In this document: piece by piece, positions 32,739 to 42,840 of the stretch
Layout of the letters: each line of letters begins with the position of its first letter
Numbering within the stretch: the first letter of the stretch is position 1
From: Shinisaurus crocodilurus
Taxonomy: Eukaryota > Chordata > Lepidosauria > Squamata > Shinisauridae
DNA length: 64,000 bases
Direction: 5' to 3'
Assembly (NCBI GenBank): GCA_021292165.1
Contig: CM037880.1
Location: 29,100,232-29,164,231 of the forward strand
Position numbers and translations under genes: made by a program
Notes under the pieces: model-generated
Databases searched by the model: none
Told to the model about the DNA's origin: nothing
What the model saw: the letters and a program-made list of their open reading frames with translations, nothing else

Positions 32739-33011
32739 TATGCCACTTTGAGCTCCTTGGAAGGAAAGCAGGATATAAATGTGATTAAAAAGAAATAGGG
32801 TTATAACATTTTTACTTTGCAGAGAGAACTCAGACTGGGACTGTGGTGTTCAAAGCGTTGTTACTCTTCAGCTGAGGCGCGGCTCATAGCTTAGTTCTTT
32901 GCCTCCACTAAATCACACGCACCCTGCTTAACCCATCGCAGGGCTGTTTCAAACAATCAGGATCCTTGCATGCGAAGTATTTCTAACCATTTTAACAAGA
33001 ATACTCGATTA

Positions 33012-33133
33012 GGGCACAATCCTATGCCTGTTCAGACAGAAAAAAAGTCCTACAACTCCCAGCATGCCTCAGCCAGCCTCTTTAAGGAGCTGTAGGACTT
33101 TTTTTTCTGTCTAACCACGCATAGAATTGCGCC
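33012..33133. mobile_element. Short palindromic PIF/Harbinger-like MITE
   Basis: TTA|GGGCACAATCCTATGCC at the left and GCATAGAATTGCGCC|TTA at the right. The left arm has CCTACAACTCCCAGCATGCC; the right arm has lost part of the motif (GAGCTGTAGGAC). Confidence 0.85.
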
Positions 33134-33217
33134 TTATTATCAGTCGTTGAACACAAAAAAACGGCATTGCATGCAACAGGACTGGTTGCACAAAACGACT
33201 GCCACAGGTCTGCTGTA

Positions 33218-33432
33218 AGGATACAAGGGGCTGCTTTATGTTGAGTCAGACCACTGATCCATCCAATCCAGTATCTTCCACTTTAATCAGCAGCCACTCT
33301 CTAAATTCTTGGGGAAAGCTTTCCCCCTGGTCCACTTAATGAAGGTCCTTGAACGAGAGATGCCAGGGACTGTGCCAGGAATTGAACAGGAAGACTTCTC
33401 TGCTCTGGTGCAGATTCTCCCTTCTATCAAGG
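33218..33432 (-). mobile_element. tRNA-derived SINE (Ala-like head), minus strand
   Basis: On the minus strand a head with B-box-like GTTCAATTCCTGG is followed by a body ending at GACTCAACATAAAGCAGCC. The plus-strand text GAGTCAGACCACTGATCCAT and GATGCCAGGGACTGTGCCAG is a widespread reptile SINE pattern. The tRNA identity is an inference. A head fragment recurs at 38404. Confidence 0.55.
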
Positions 33433-33552
33433 AGTGTTCTTATTAGCAGGAGCATCTTTATCAGTTGATATGCTCATGTCGTGTTGACTACCACTTCAAT
33501 GGGTTGCATGAAAAATAAATAAAATATGCTGGGAAAGGTTAACTTTTCAAAA

Positions 33553-33640
33553 CAGCCTTCCCCAAGCTGGTGCCCTCTGGATGCGTTGGACTACAGCTCC
33601 CACAATCCTTAGCCAGCATGGCCATTCCTAGTTAGGCCTC
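33553..33640 (+). mobile_element. Partial palindromic hAT MITE
   Basis: CAGCCTTCCCCAAGCTGGTG, GTTGGACTACAGCTCCCACA, CCAGCATGGCCATTCC. Left arm only. Confidence 0.6.
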
Positions 33641-33835
33641 TGCAGATCTCCTCACATTAACACCAGTGAATAGAAATGTGTGCAGCAAGTTGACAAGTGC
33701 TGTTGTGTAACAATAAAATATGCTATTTGCCTTGGGAAAGAACACTGGGATGGGGTGTTTGACTTTTGTGTCCTACATTCTCACCAAGAGGGGATGCAGG
33801 GACACCCTAAAGTAACGCTTCTGTAAGGATGTAAG

Positions 33836-34340
33836 CAGGGGTGGGCAACCTGTGGCCCTCCAGATGTTTTGGCCCGCAACTCCCATCAGCTCTCACCATT
33901 GGCCATGCGTAGGGATGTTGGAGGAATCGGCAACGGATTCAAATGAGTTCAGACTTCTATGAATCCGATCTGTGGATTCCACAGCGGACCAGCTTCTTCC
34001 AAGCTGTGCAGCTTCCAGAGACTTGCAGGCCATTTTTTAAAAAAAACTTTTGGGGGGGATTTGCCCAAATTCCTGCTTGTGCTAATGCAGATGAGTGCCA
34101 ATTCGCACTTGTGCTGATATGCCCTTGTGCTGATGCACATTAGTGCAAGTGGAACAAAATTCGCGTACATCCGTGTAAAAAATAGATTCTGTCAATGAGC
34201 AGACGATGGAATGAAAGACGACTGACAATCCGTAAAACACAGACAGGACAGATTTAACAAAATCCAAACATGCATGCTGGCTATGACTGATGGGAACTGT
34301 AGGCCCAAACATCTGGAGGGCCGCAAGTTGCCCACCCCTA
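33836..34340. mobile_element. Palindromic hAT MITE split by a second insertion
   Basis: Left arm 33836-33909 (CAGGGGTGGGCAACCTGTGG, GCAACTCCCATCAGCTCTCA) and right arm 34270-34340 (GCTGGCTATGACTGATGGGA, AAGTTGCCCACCCCT). The interior about 33910-34268 begins TAGGGATGTTGGAGGAATC. It resembles the start of the repeats at 38887 and 39320 (hAT-Ac-like TAGGGATG end). Confidence 0.68.
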
Positions 34341-34344
34341 AGCT

Positions 34345-35440
34345 TCACAGCTGGTGTGGATGTTACGAAGAAACACTCTTTTTTTTTTGCATTTCTCACT
34401 TCTCTGTAACACCCATCTCATCTATATTGGCGGCCACTGAGCTTCCATGTTTGGCCTTTGGAAGGAGTGACATTTCACACAGCTTCCATCAAATGTAGTG
34501 AGTGTGCTCCATTAAGAGCAGGTGATACAAACATATGGGACCCGCAGGCATTCCTGTAGGGCACAGAGGTTTAAATGGAACTAGAAATGAAATAGGCAAG
34601 TACTTGGAAATCAGACTTTTAAATCATTCCTTATCCCACTAAAGCTTAAATGAATTCAAAACGGTGCATCTATTATAAATGGTATTCTCTCTCTGTCCCC
34701 ATCTGTAACACAGAAGTGCCACAAAACTATTTAAGTCCCATCGTTCTAAGGTACGTGAAGAGAACATCATACTGAGCAGGGAAAATGAAAGTATTTTCAG
34801 CCTCAACTGTATAAACAGTAAGGATATACTGAATACAGATGTATCCATTAACGGCACCTATTCTGCAAGTACATTGCATGACAGCAGGTGCAAGCAATAA
34901 AATGGATACACCAATTTGTCTCGAAGTTGTCAGTTTCCCAACTGAAAAGTATATTATAGCTAAACCAAGATACAGAATGCTGGTCTTGTTCCTTGATGAA
35001 TTGTTGTCAATAATGCCAGTCCTTGATCTAATTCCATTCTGCATTGCTAGTAGGCGCCTGTATCAGAAGAGCAAGAAGCTGTAAGTTACAAAACCTGGAC
35101 CATCACATACCAATTATCCTTCAAGATGCTTTTCTGACACTTCCTGTTTGAAACCCACAGAGTCAGAAGGATAACAGGATTCATCTTTTTGTGGTCTATA
35201 AGTAGGCACTCTGAGTGCACATTGACCACGTGTCACATACCTACTAGAATTCATGCATGATATGGCCCACTGATGGGACTTTTAACTTGTCACATTGAGG
35301 GAAGTCCAGACTGCAATACTAGAAGCACATGTTCTATATACAGCAAGAGCACTGTAAAATATTTTAGTAAATTAATGCAGCTAATAGCTGACTCCTCGAT
35401 ACAATTCCTCTGTGGATCACTCAGGGCACATCTGAAGAGT
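34345..35440. other. Unassigned stretch, no repeats recognised
   Basis: About 1.1 kb free of the repeat families seen elsewhere, which is unusual here. Open frames of 72-105 codons occur on both strands at 34639-35084, but I see no homology or splice support. Confidence 0.5.
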
Positions 35441-35447
35441 AGGCACT

Positions 35448-35815
35448 CCAGGATTGCCAAAAAAAGAGGAAATGCATCACCAAAAAAAAGAGGACAATGA
35501 TTTGCATGACATTTGCATATGCTAATTTATATGTCTAGCTGCACATTTAGAAATGATTTCTATAATTTAAATAGAAAGACAATGCAGCTGACCATAGTGG
35601 GGAAAATTGACCGGATGACCTCTGTGCCTATTCAGTCTGCTCTCCAGGCAACTTCAAGGCCGATACTTTCCCTTCTTAAAGTTGTTTATCTTTAAACCGG
35701 ATGTGGACTGGACAGCCCTTCAAACAGAGAATGCCTTTGAATCAAGGACTATCCTCTGACAGCACCTCAAACAGGAAGACTGCCCTCTGTAAAGTAGGGA
35801 ACATGGACACCCTAC
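35448..35815 (+). mobile_element. Unclassified ~370-bp repeat, copy 2
   Basis: Ordered blocks ATTGCCAAAAAAAGAGGAAA, TGCATATGCTAATTTATATG, AATAGAAAGACAATGCAGCT, GTTTATCTTTAAACCGG, GACTGCCCTCTGTAAAGTAG and ACATGGACACCCTA match copies 1 and 3. Confidence 0.68.
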
Positions 35816-35850
35816 TTCTGGCATCTCAAATTAAGGGCTGATTCTGATGT

Positions 35851-36187
35851 CAAATTTTCCCTGCTATTCCGCATCTTACACAGAGCGTATTTCCCTGGTA
35901 AAGGCAATTGATGAGGTACAGCAGTCTCTTATCTATGGAGGAGTGTGGAGTAACTTTAGCCATAATTTGCCTCTTGGAATAGAGTCAAAGGCAGATTTTA
36001 GATCTATAAAAGCAGTATACAGACCATTACCAAGAGAGGGCATGTATTTCTCTGCAAGATGGTTTAAAACAAAACAGTGGTCTAACGTTGATCTGCCCTT
36101 TCTGAAGCCTGCCTGTTCGTTTCTCAGGATATTCTCATCCTCTATCCAGGAGTCTAGTTTTCGTTTCAGATAGCTAGCATACAGCTT
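35851..36187 (-). pseudogene. Non-LTR reverse transcriptase fragment, minus strand, flanked by 13-bp direct repeats
   Basis: Translated on the minus strand, 36175-35950 gives NEQAGFRKGRSTLDHCFVL, then FIDLKSAFDSIPRGKLW. After a frameshift and stop near 35935, SIDKRLLYLI and NTLCVRCG follow. These are RT-domain blocks 2 to 4; the first catalytic aspartate is in AFIDLKSAFD. The piece is unlike the L2, CR1 and L1 copies here and unlike BovB. I leave the clade open; an Ingi/Vingi- or RTE-related lineage is possible. The direct repeat ctgattctgatgt lies at 35838-35850 and 36188-36200. Both ends lie inside the RT domain, so it lacks a LINE 3' end. Confidence 0.72.
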
Positions 36188-36204
36188 CTGATTCTGATGT
36201 AATA

Positions 36205-37520
36205 TTATTGGTGGTCACATGAAATGACCCTTCTAGCACATGAGTGGGGATGGGGGAGAAATTTGGTTGGTTCTCATTTACCAAATTTCACACTTTCAAA
36301 CCAATACGTGAACCAAAACTCAGTTATCCTTCAAAATCCACACTTCTCCCATTTTTGCAATGGAGCTCTCCAATAAAATACCGTAGATGCATATAACATG
36401 TGTATATTGGGGGGGGGGGGAAGTGCACACAAAAATGCATGCATTAGTGAAAATATTAGGAAAAGTGTTTGCAAATATGTGTATATTAGGCAAAATTGTG
36501 GACAAAATGCATGCATTAGGAGAAATACAAAAATGCATATCAATTTTCATGTGAACTTTCACATTTTCAGGGATGATACTGTGCATAGCATCTGTCTAGG
36601 AACCTGTTCATATGATTATGTCAAGAAGAGTTATGTGGTACTACCATTTGGTTATAACTTTTTCCACATTTGTGTGAGTGGGATGAGTTCAAAAAGCCAA
36701 ACATTCATTGGGATTGGCTCAAATATTCCACTGTTACAAATGAGTGTATTTTCAGTTCCTTGTATTCATTTTAAGAGTTCTTTGTTCCCAATCTAATCTC
36801 GTTAAAGTATGTAATATACTGTATGGACTAAAAATCAAGACTTAGAAAGGTTGCCAGTCATTTTGTTCTCTCCTCTCTAGACTCCTCCTTGTGCTAAATA
36901 TTGCCCTTCAGTCATTTAGTGCCGAATCCTAAGCATATTTACTCACAAGTTCTTTCAATGGCAGTTACTTCCTAGTAAACATACCCAGATAGTTGTTGAT
37001 TATATTTACACAGATTTATAGGCGTAAATGTTAAAACTGTACATATCACTGTACTTAAAGCAAGCTCTAGTGAAGGCTAAAACCTCTGTTTTTGAAAAAT
37101 ACAGCCAAGTTGATATGAAAGCAGAACAACTATTGGTGTGAGACACTTCTGAAATCTGCAGCAACCACTTAATGATTTATTTATTTATTTTACATCAGCC
37201 ATTTATTTATTTTCCTTCTAATGTTATGGGCTTGGCCACTGCTTTTGGAAAACCACAAATTTCCCTGGAAAAGCACTGTGAATCAGAATTCCATTCCCCA
37301 CCCCGAAAGGAGCTAAATGTACCACTCTCAACTGGCTATTGAACTCAGAAAGGAGGATGTCTCTGTTCCCATTTGGCTCCCTGAGGCAGAGCAACAAATG
37401 GCACCCCCCACCCAGGTCAAGGTGCATAATACCCAAAGCCAGCCAAGTTATTGGAGTACATGAGGCAGAAAACCCCATAAGCACCACCCTCCATCTCTGG
37501 CAGTAGAAGTACAATAACAA
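36205..37520. other. Unassigned stretch with decayed repeats
   Basis: 36360-36570 carries repeated TGTGTATATT, AAAATGCATGCATTAG units, similar to 60300-60390 and 61500-61560. 36924-36990 is an 'agtaac' MITE remnant. The rest is AT-rich unique DNA. Confidence 0.5.
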
Positions 37521-37529
37521 CAAAGTAAA

Positions 37530-38004
37530 TGTCATGATCCCCAGCCTTCAGACCTTCCAGTGTGCAGCAGAGGATGCCGAGGCACAGGCTGTGTCTTCGG
37601 GAGCAGGACAGTCAGTGCCTTATTCAGGGCCCTCCTGGCCAGAGGACACAGCCCTGCCATCATCCTCTGGCTCAAAGGATGAGTCCCTGGTAGAACCTCC
37701 ATTATCCCAGCCTCGCAGAAATCTCAGGCTATGAAATCAGGTGAGGTCCCAGCCAGCTCCTCCAGCAGGGGCAGAACTGATCACACTACAGGTCTGTCAG
37801 TCTACATAAGGGTTCAGTTGGCTTTAGCGTCCTGCTGCGATAACATCCTCCTGTTGTTGTAGTATGAGAGCTTTTGAGCCAGCAGGACCCACCGGGAGCT
37901 ATCCAAGGTCCTATTTTCTTTCTGCCTTGTTCTTCTAACTGCCATCAGATACTACACCAGCACCAGCTTCCCCTCCGAGCCTCAAGGAACCACAGAACAG
38001 GACA
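37530..38004. mobile_element. Probable solo LTR with 5-bp target duplication
   Basis: A 475-bp unit starts TGTCATGATC and ends AACAGGACA (TG...CA). It is flanked on both sides by gtaaa (37525-37529 and 38005-38009). No internal retroviral or retrotransposon coding sequence is present, as expected after recombination between LTRs. The family is unknown. The flanking text is a hAT-like repeat whose right arm continues at 38010. Confidence 0.72.
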
Positions 38005-38101
38005 GTAAATAGGTAACTAACAATTTGCTTCCCTTTTATGACACCCCAAAATTGCTGTCTGAGGCAGCTGCCTCACTCTACCTAATGGTAGGGCCAGCCC
38101 T
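38005..38101 (+). mobile_element. hAT-like MITE, right arm (host of the solo LTR)
   Basis: ACAATTTGCTTCCCTTTTAT, GAGGCAGCTGCCTCACTCTA, CCTAATGGTAGGGCCAGCCC matches the right ends at 5029 and 54680. Confidence 0.55.
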
Positions 38102-38403
38102 ATCTGTTCCCAACGGATCATTTGTATACCACAGGAGAAGCCGGGCAGATAGAAATGGAGGTGTTGGTAAACTCTAATAAATACAAAGAAGTTACAGTGC
38201 AAAACAGTTCAGCAGGGATAAAGGGGCAAAACCCTTTATGCAGTGCTGCTTTTCTTTGAGACACGCCTCTCAAATTGGGGGAAACCAGAGGATAATAGTA
38301 AACGTACAACCCTCTCATATCAGGTGGGCAAACTAAATCTCCCCTTTGGTTACAGAGACAGGAGGCCTGGGGCAATTCCAATTGAGAATCACAGCTTGAG
38401 GGA

Positions 38404-38450
38404 GAGAGGAACCATAGCTCTGGGGTAAAGCACCTGCTCTGCATGCATGT
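38404..38450 (+). mobile_element. tRNA-like SINE head fragment
   Basis: ACCATAGCTCTGGGGTAAAG and CACCTGCTCTGCATGCATGT resemble the anticodon-side half of a tRNA-Ala-like SINE head. It is too short and mutated to be a tRNA gene. Confidence 0.45.
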
Positions 38451-38719
38451 GGTACATGCCCATATGTGCCTCCCACGAAGGCTGGCATCAGCACTGGCAC
38501 CCACGGGCAGCTGCTGAGGCCCAAGCACCCTGGCAAGAGACACAGCTGACGCTCGTCATCCTGGGGCCCCTTCTCTGGTGCAAGGGCCAGTATAATTTCA
38601 TGCAATAACCCAGGGTGATGATATGTCAGGGCTGCTCCCAACAGCACTGTAAGAAATGTAAATGGCGTTGCACGTCAGAGCACTGCTGTTGCTGCTCCCT
38701 GCTGCTCAGTGCTCTGTAG

Positions 38720-38844
38720 CAGTGTTCTCCAACCTTGGGTCCCCAGATGTTTTTGGCCTACAACTCCCAGCCTGCCCCAGCCGGCGTAGCATGCTGGGAG
38801 TTGTAGGCCAAAAACATCTGGGGACCCAAGGTTGGAGAACACTG
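38720..38844. mobile_element. Palindromic hAT MITE
   Basis: CAGTGTTCTCCAACCTTGGG and its mirror at the right end. Target 8-mers ctctgtag and ccctgcag match at 6 of 8. Same subfamily as 14150-14298. Both arms carry CTACAACTCCCAGC. Confidence 0.9.
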
Positions 38845-38886
38845 CCCTGCAGGGTCCCCAGGCCTCATGGGGAGGGGCACCAGAGT

Positions 38887-39240
38887 AGGGATGTGTGAGG
38901 AGTCCGAATGGGGTGTGTGTGAAAATCCGATGGATTTTCTTGACTCGGACCCGTGATTCTGTTCCATCAAACCTGCACCGGCGCCGACCTGAGCTGACGC
39001 GAGTTGAGCCAGCACACAGACTTCCATTTTAAAAACAGGCTAGGATTTATGTTTTGGGTTTTTTTTAAGCCAGGGAAATTTGCACAAAATTGGGGAATCT
39101 GTTCTGCAATTTGTGCAAATTTACGCAAATTGGGCAAATTTACACAAACTGCACAAATTTGTGCAAATTGCACGAATCTGCACAAATTGCAGAGCAGAGG
39201 CCTGAATTTTGCACAAATCTGGAATTAACTGTCAGAAAAT
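38887..39240. repeat. Repeat starting TAGGGATG with internal 'gcaaattt' tandem array
   Basis: TAGGGATGTGTGAGGAGTCC resembles a hAT-Ac type end. 39075-39215 is an array of short units of the type TGCACAAATT / GCAAATTTAC, about 10-14 bp each. The right end is not identified. Confidence 0.4.
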
Positions 39241-39319
39241 TCAAGGGGGCCAAGGGGGCCTGTGTGCATATGGAGTGACAGGAGGATACTTCCATACTTC
39301 TCATGTTAAATGCTACAAC

Positions 39320-40300
39320 TAGCGATGCATCCAAGGCCGGGTCGCGCCCCCCCGATCCGATTCTCCGCGGGGGCGCCGACCCAATTTTCTGAGCGGTGTA
39401 GAGAGGTTCTCCGCGCCGCTCGATCAGACTTCTCCGGCCCTGCACAGGGTTCCATCACGTCATATCCAATCCCGGAAGTGACGCAATGGGATGGAACGGG
39501 CCGCGCGGGCGGCTCGCTGCGGAGGTGAGCCACCCCGAAGAAAAAGGTACGGCCTCGCTGGGCGTGAGCGGGGCCAATTTCATGAAAGGGCGTGAGGAAA
39601 AGCAGAGTGCCTCGCGTGTGTGAGATGGAAGATTTAAAATCCTATTCCTGTGTGCAGACGCCCATAAATCCACACACAGAAGTTCAGATCCTTCTCCCCC
39701 TCTCCCTGCGCAGCTTTCCAGCGTTTCGGTTGTCAGCCAGCTCCCTGTAATCTGACACCAGCCCAGCTTCCTCCGTTTGCAGATTACTTCAAGTAGCAAG
39801 GAAATAACTCTGTAAACTCCACAGGTCTATTTAGCTACCTGTTTATTTGAATAGCAAAGTATATGCTACAGAGTATACATTTCCTAGTTACAGTCCATGT
39901 GCAGAGTACAATGCATAGCAAGCATTTAATCCAGTGGAGCAAGTTGAGATTTACTCCACTCAACAAAGACGTTACATGATTGCATTAGTCCAGCAAGCAC
40001 TAGTCAGAAGACAAGAGAGAAAAAGAGAAGTTCAGCATCTCTCTAAAATGGCTTCAGACAGAAAAACAACAAGTCAGTACGTCACCAGAACATACAAACC
40101 ATGTGACAGGCTCATACTGTTTCCCATACACTCTAGTAACCCCTGCGAAAGCACGAGATTCATAGAAAGACATAACAAACTTGTTTACCAGCCATTCTGT
40201 TCCTTCCATGTGTAAGCAATGTGCCACAGCTGGTGAATGTGATACATGTCACAACATTTCGGCCTCGTTTTGCCCGGCGAGGCTCGATTTTACATCGCTA
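39320..40300. mobile_element. CpG-rich hAT-type element with exact 8-bp TSD
   Basis: TAGCGATGCATCCAAGGC at the left and AAAATCGAGCC...CATCGCTA in opposite sense at the right. The target duplication gctacaac is exact (39312-39319 and 40301-40308). The first 240 bp are rich in CG dinucleotides, ending in CGCTGCGGAG|GTGAGC, a donor-like string. The remainder is AT-rich. No transposase frame is seen, so it is non-autonomous. Confidence 0.8.
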
Positions 40301-40309
40301 GCTACAACA

Positions 40310-40665
40310 AGAACAACAGTGGCGACTCAAGTCAATCCTGATTTGCGCAAATTACGCTAGAGATACGCTGTTACTGGCTCCAAATTTGCGCAAATATTTT
40401 GAGCAATTTTGTGGAAGCTGATCCCCTCCCTGCACCCAATTCTGCCTGCTTTTGGCCATCGGGTTGGAAAAGCGTTGAAAGTTCATCGAGCTCAAATGGA
40501 ACAGGAGTCACAGATCCCTACACCAGAAAGCACTATGCTGAATGCTCCCTCCACCCTGGAGCTGGCCCTACCCCAATTAAGATCTGTATCAGATGCTCCC
40601 TACTCTGTGTTCCATTATTGTGGGACATCAAGACAACCGCGGCAAGGAGCAGGGCTTTTATACTG
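40310..40665. other. Unassigned stretch, LINE-like in part
   Basis: No terminal structure found. It precedes the antisense L2 tail at 40671. Confidence 0.35.
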
Positions 40666-40670
40666 TTATT

Positions 40671-41665
40671 AATTAATTTATTAATTTTATTACATTTCTG
40701 TACCGCTCAACAACCGAAGCTCTCTGGCCGGTTCACAACCATTAAAACTTTAAAATGCAGCACAATAAAACATAATATAGAACTTTTAAAAGCTTAAAAC
40801 TGCAGTATAAAGCCAAAGTTTAAAAAAAAAAGCCACAACCCAGCAGCAATGTAAAGATTTAAAAATAGATTTAACAGAGTTTAAAACAACAGAAACAGAA
40901 AGACCAAAATGAGAAGAAGAAGATCTTCCCCTGGCACACAAAAGACCACAACATGGGTACAGATGAGCCTCTCTGAGGAGGGTATTCCACAACCGAGATG
41001 CCACAATGGCATCTTAGTAGCCACCCACCCTACTTCATTTGGTGGGGGCTCCCAGAGAAGGACTTCTGAAGACAATCTTAGGGTCTGGGCAGGTATATCC
41101 TGGAGGAGACAATCCTTCAGGTAACCTGGCCCCAAGCCATTTATGTATCATTGCAATAATCCAGATAAGAGGTTATCAGAGCATGGATAACTGTAGCTAG
41201 GCTATCTCTGTCCAAATAAGGATGCAGTTGGTATAGCAGCCTAAGCTGAGAAAAGGAGCTCCATGCCACCGAGTCCACCTGTGCCTCTAGAGCAGTGGTT
41301 CCCAACCTTGGGTCCCCAGATGTTGCTGGACTATAGCTCCCAGAATCCCTTGTCATTAGCCCTGCTGGCTGGGTATGCTGGGAGCTGTAGGCCAGCAACC
41401 TCTGGGGACCCAAGGTTGGGAACCACTGCTCTAGAGATAATGCTGGATCCAAGAGTACCCCTGAACTACAAACCTGATCCTTTAGGGGGAGTGCAACCCA
41501 TTCCAAAACAGTTTGAACATCACTTAACAGGGCACAGACGAAACATCCACTAACACTATTGCTTGGATTGAGTCAAAGTTTGTTGGCCCTCATCCAGTTC
41601 ATTACAGTGCCCAGGCACAGATTTGGAACACCTACTGCCTCACCTGGATTGATGAAAAAGTGTGA
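40671..41665 (-). mobile_element. L2-clade LINE, 5' truncated, minus strand
   Basis: The 3' tail is (TTAAT)n at 40665-40690, then CCGCTCAACAACCGAAGCTC, shared with 23930 and 63190. Minus-strand translation gives GPGYLKDCLLQDIPAQTLR, LIT.YLDYCN and LHPYLDRDSL, matching the LINE at 62515-63234. It is split by the hAT MITE at 41293-41428 and continues to about 41665. Confidence 0.8.
41293..41428. mobile_element. Palindromic hAT MITE nested in L2
   Basis: CAGTGGTTCCCAACCTTGGG mirrored at the right. The exact target duplication ctctagag lies at 41285-41292 and 41429-41436. The arms contain GGACTATAGCTCCCAGAATC and its inverse. Confidence 0.93.
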
Positions 41666-41669
41666 TCCG

Positions 41670-42480
41670 CATCTTGGTGACACCTCAGCCCACATCTAAA
41701 AATAAATGTAATAAATAAATAACACAACAAGGTCAATCAAAAAGGGAAGCGAAAGCTTCCAAATTCCTTGCAGCCATGCCAGAGAAGGAGGGGGGAATGC
41801 ATGAGCCAGGGGGGAGGCTAAGCACAGCTACGATGCTAAACTATGGTCCAAAATAGCCCAATAGTTATGAAACATATGAACTGCAAAAAATATTCCATAC
41901 CCATCTAGTCATCCATCCATCTATATACACACCTGGCAGATCTTTACAATGGATTTCTCGTTTGCAAATCTATAGACAAGGTCCAGTGATTAAGGGTGTT
42001 ATGAAAAAGAAGGCAGACAAAGGTATCGCATTGCATGCCTGCTATCTCACAATTTCTCTCTTCTACCCCCCCCCCCCAGGGATGTGTATATATTATTTCT
42101 CAACATGGACACATTTTAAATTTGTTCCTGAAACCTTTCCTAAATTAGTTCTACACATAGAGTTCCTTCACTCCCAGGATTCCTAACCCACTCCCTGCCT
42201 CCCTTCCCAAACAGTCAGAAAGGCTGTTTGTGTTCATCTGGAGTTGTTTCAAGGTCAGAGAATGGGTCTTTCATTTGACACCCACACAAAGTAAGAAGAT
42301 TTTCTTTTCTTTTTAGAAAAATGTTGTGATTGGCTGGCTCAAAACAGACTCTCAAAACCTTCTTGTCCTTTCAAGTACCAGAGCGACTGATTGCACTTTA
42401 CTGGGTTTTAATAGACAGCAGGTGGGTAAGAATATATATGAAACAATGGCTGCATTCCCACATCACTTTAAGCCAAAAAT
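41670..42480. other. Unassigned stretch
   Basis: AT-rich sequence with a poly-C run near 42067. No family recognised. Confidence 0.45.
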
Positions 42481-42486
42481 GACACC

Positions 42487-42840
42487 TTAATAAACCAGGA
42501 TTTGAATGAGCAATACACTGGTACATGTCGCCTGTTTGCTCATGCTTTGTTCCTCCATTCATGCAAGTGGGTCAGCTAACTAGGAATGGGATTGCTTCTC
42601 ATGACATCCAAACGGTGTGGTTAAGTGCATACAAATAAGCCAGGATGACAAGCCAGCTTTAAACAAGGGTTTGTTGTTGGCTTACAGATCCTGGTTTGTC
42701 TGGGCATACATAACCAGAATCCCAGGTTTGGACGTCATGAGGAAATATCCCCTAGCTAGTTAGTTATCTGTTTGCACAAAGGGAGAAGTGAATGGGCTGC
42801 ATGCACAAGCGAGCTGCTCATTCACATCCTGGTTTATTAA
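42487..42840. mobile_element. Foldback element with 26-bp terminal repeats and TTAA ends
   Basis: TTAATAAACCAGGATTTGAA (continuing GAGCA) at 42487-42512 is inverted at 42815-42840 with one mismatch in 26. TTAA at both ends would fit a piggyBac-type target, but it may be part of the repeat. Internal CCAGGATGACAAGCC and GATCCTGGTTTGTC also pair. Confidence 0.6.

Larger units (their letters stand above)
31831..32795 (+). mobile_element. MIR-like tRNA SINE interrupted by three insertions
   Basis: The SINE pieces are: 31831-31854 (GGTGTGGTGTAGTGGTTGGA); 31973-32030 (ACTGGACTGGGGAAACACAG, B-box GGTTCAGATCC); 32369-32487 (TCACTGGGTGACCTTGGGCC and the MIR-like body); and 32739-32795 (CACTTTGAGCTCCTTGGAAG and GGATATAAATGTG). 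Removing a hAT MITE, an L1 end and a mariner-like MITE, each at its own target duplication, restores one colinear SINE of about 250 bp. Confidence 0.88.
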
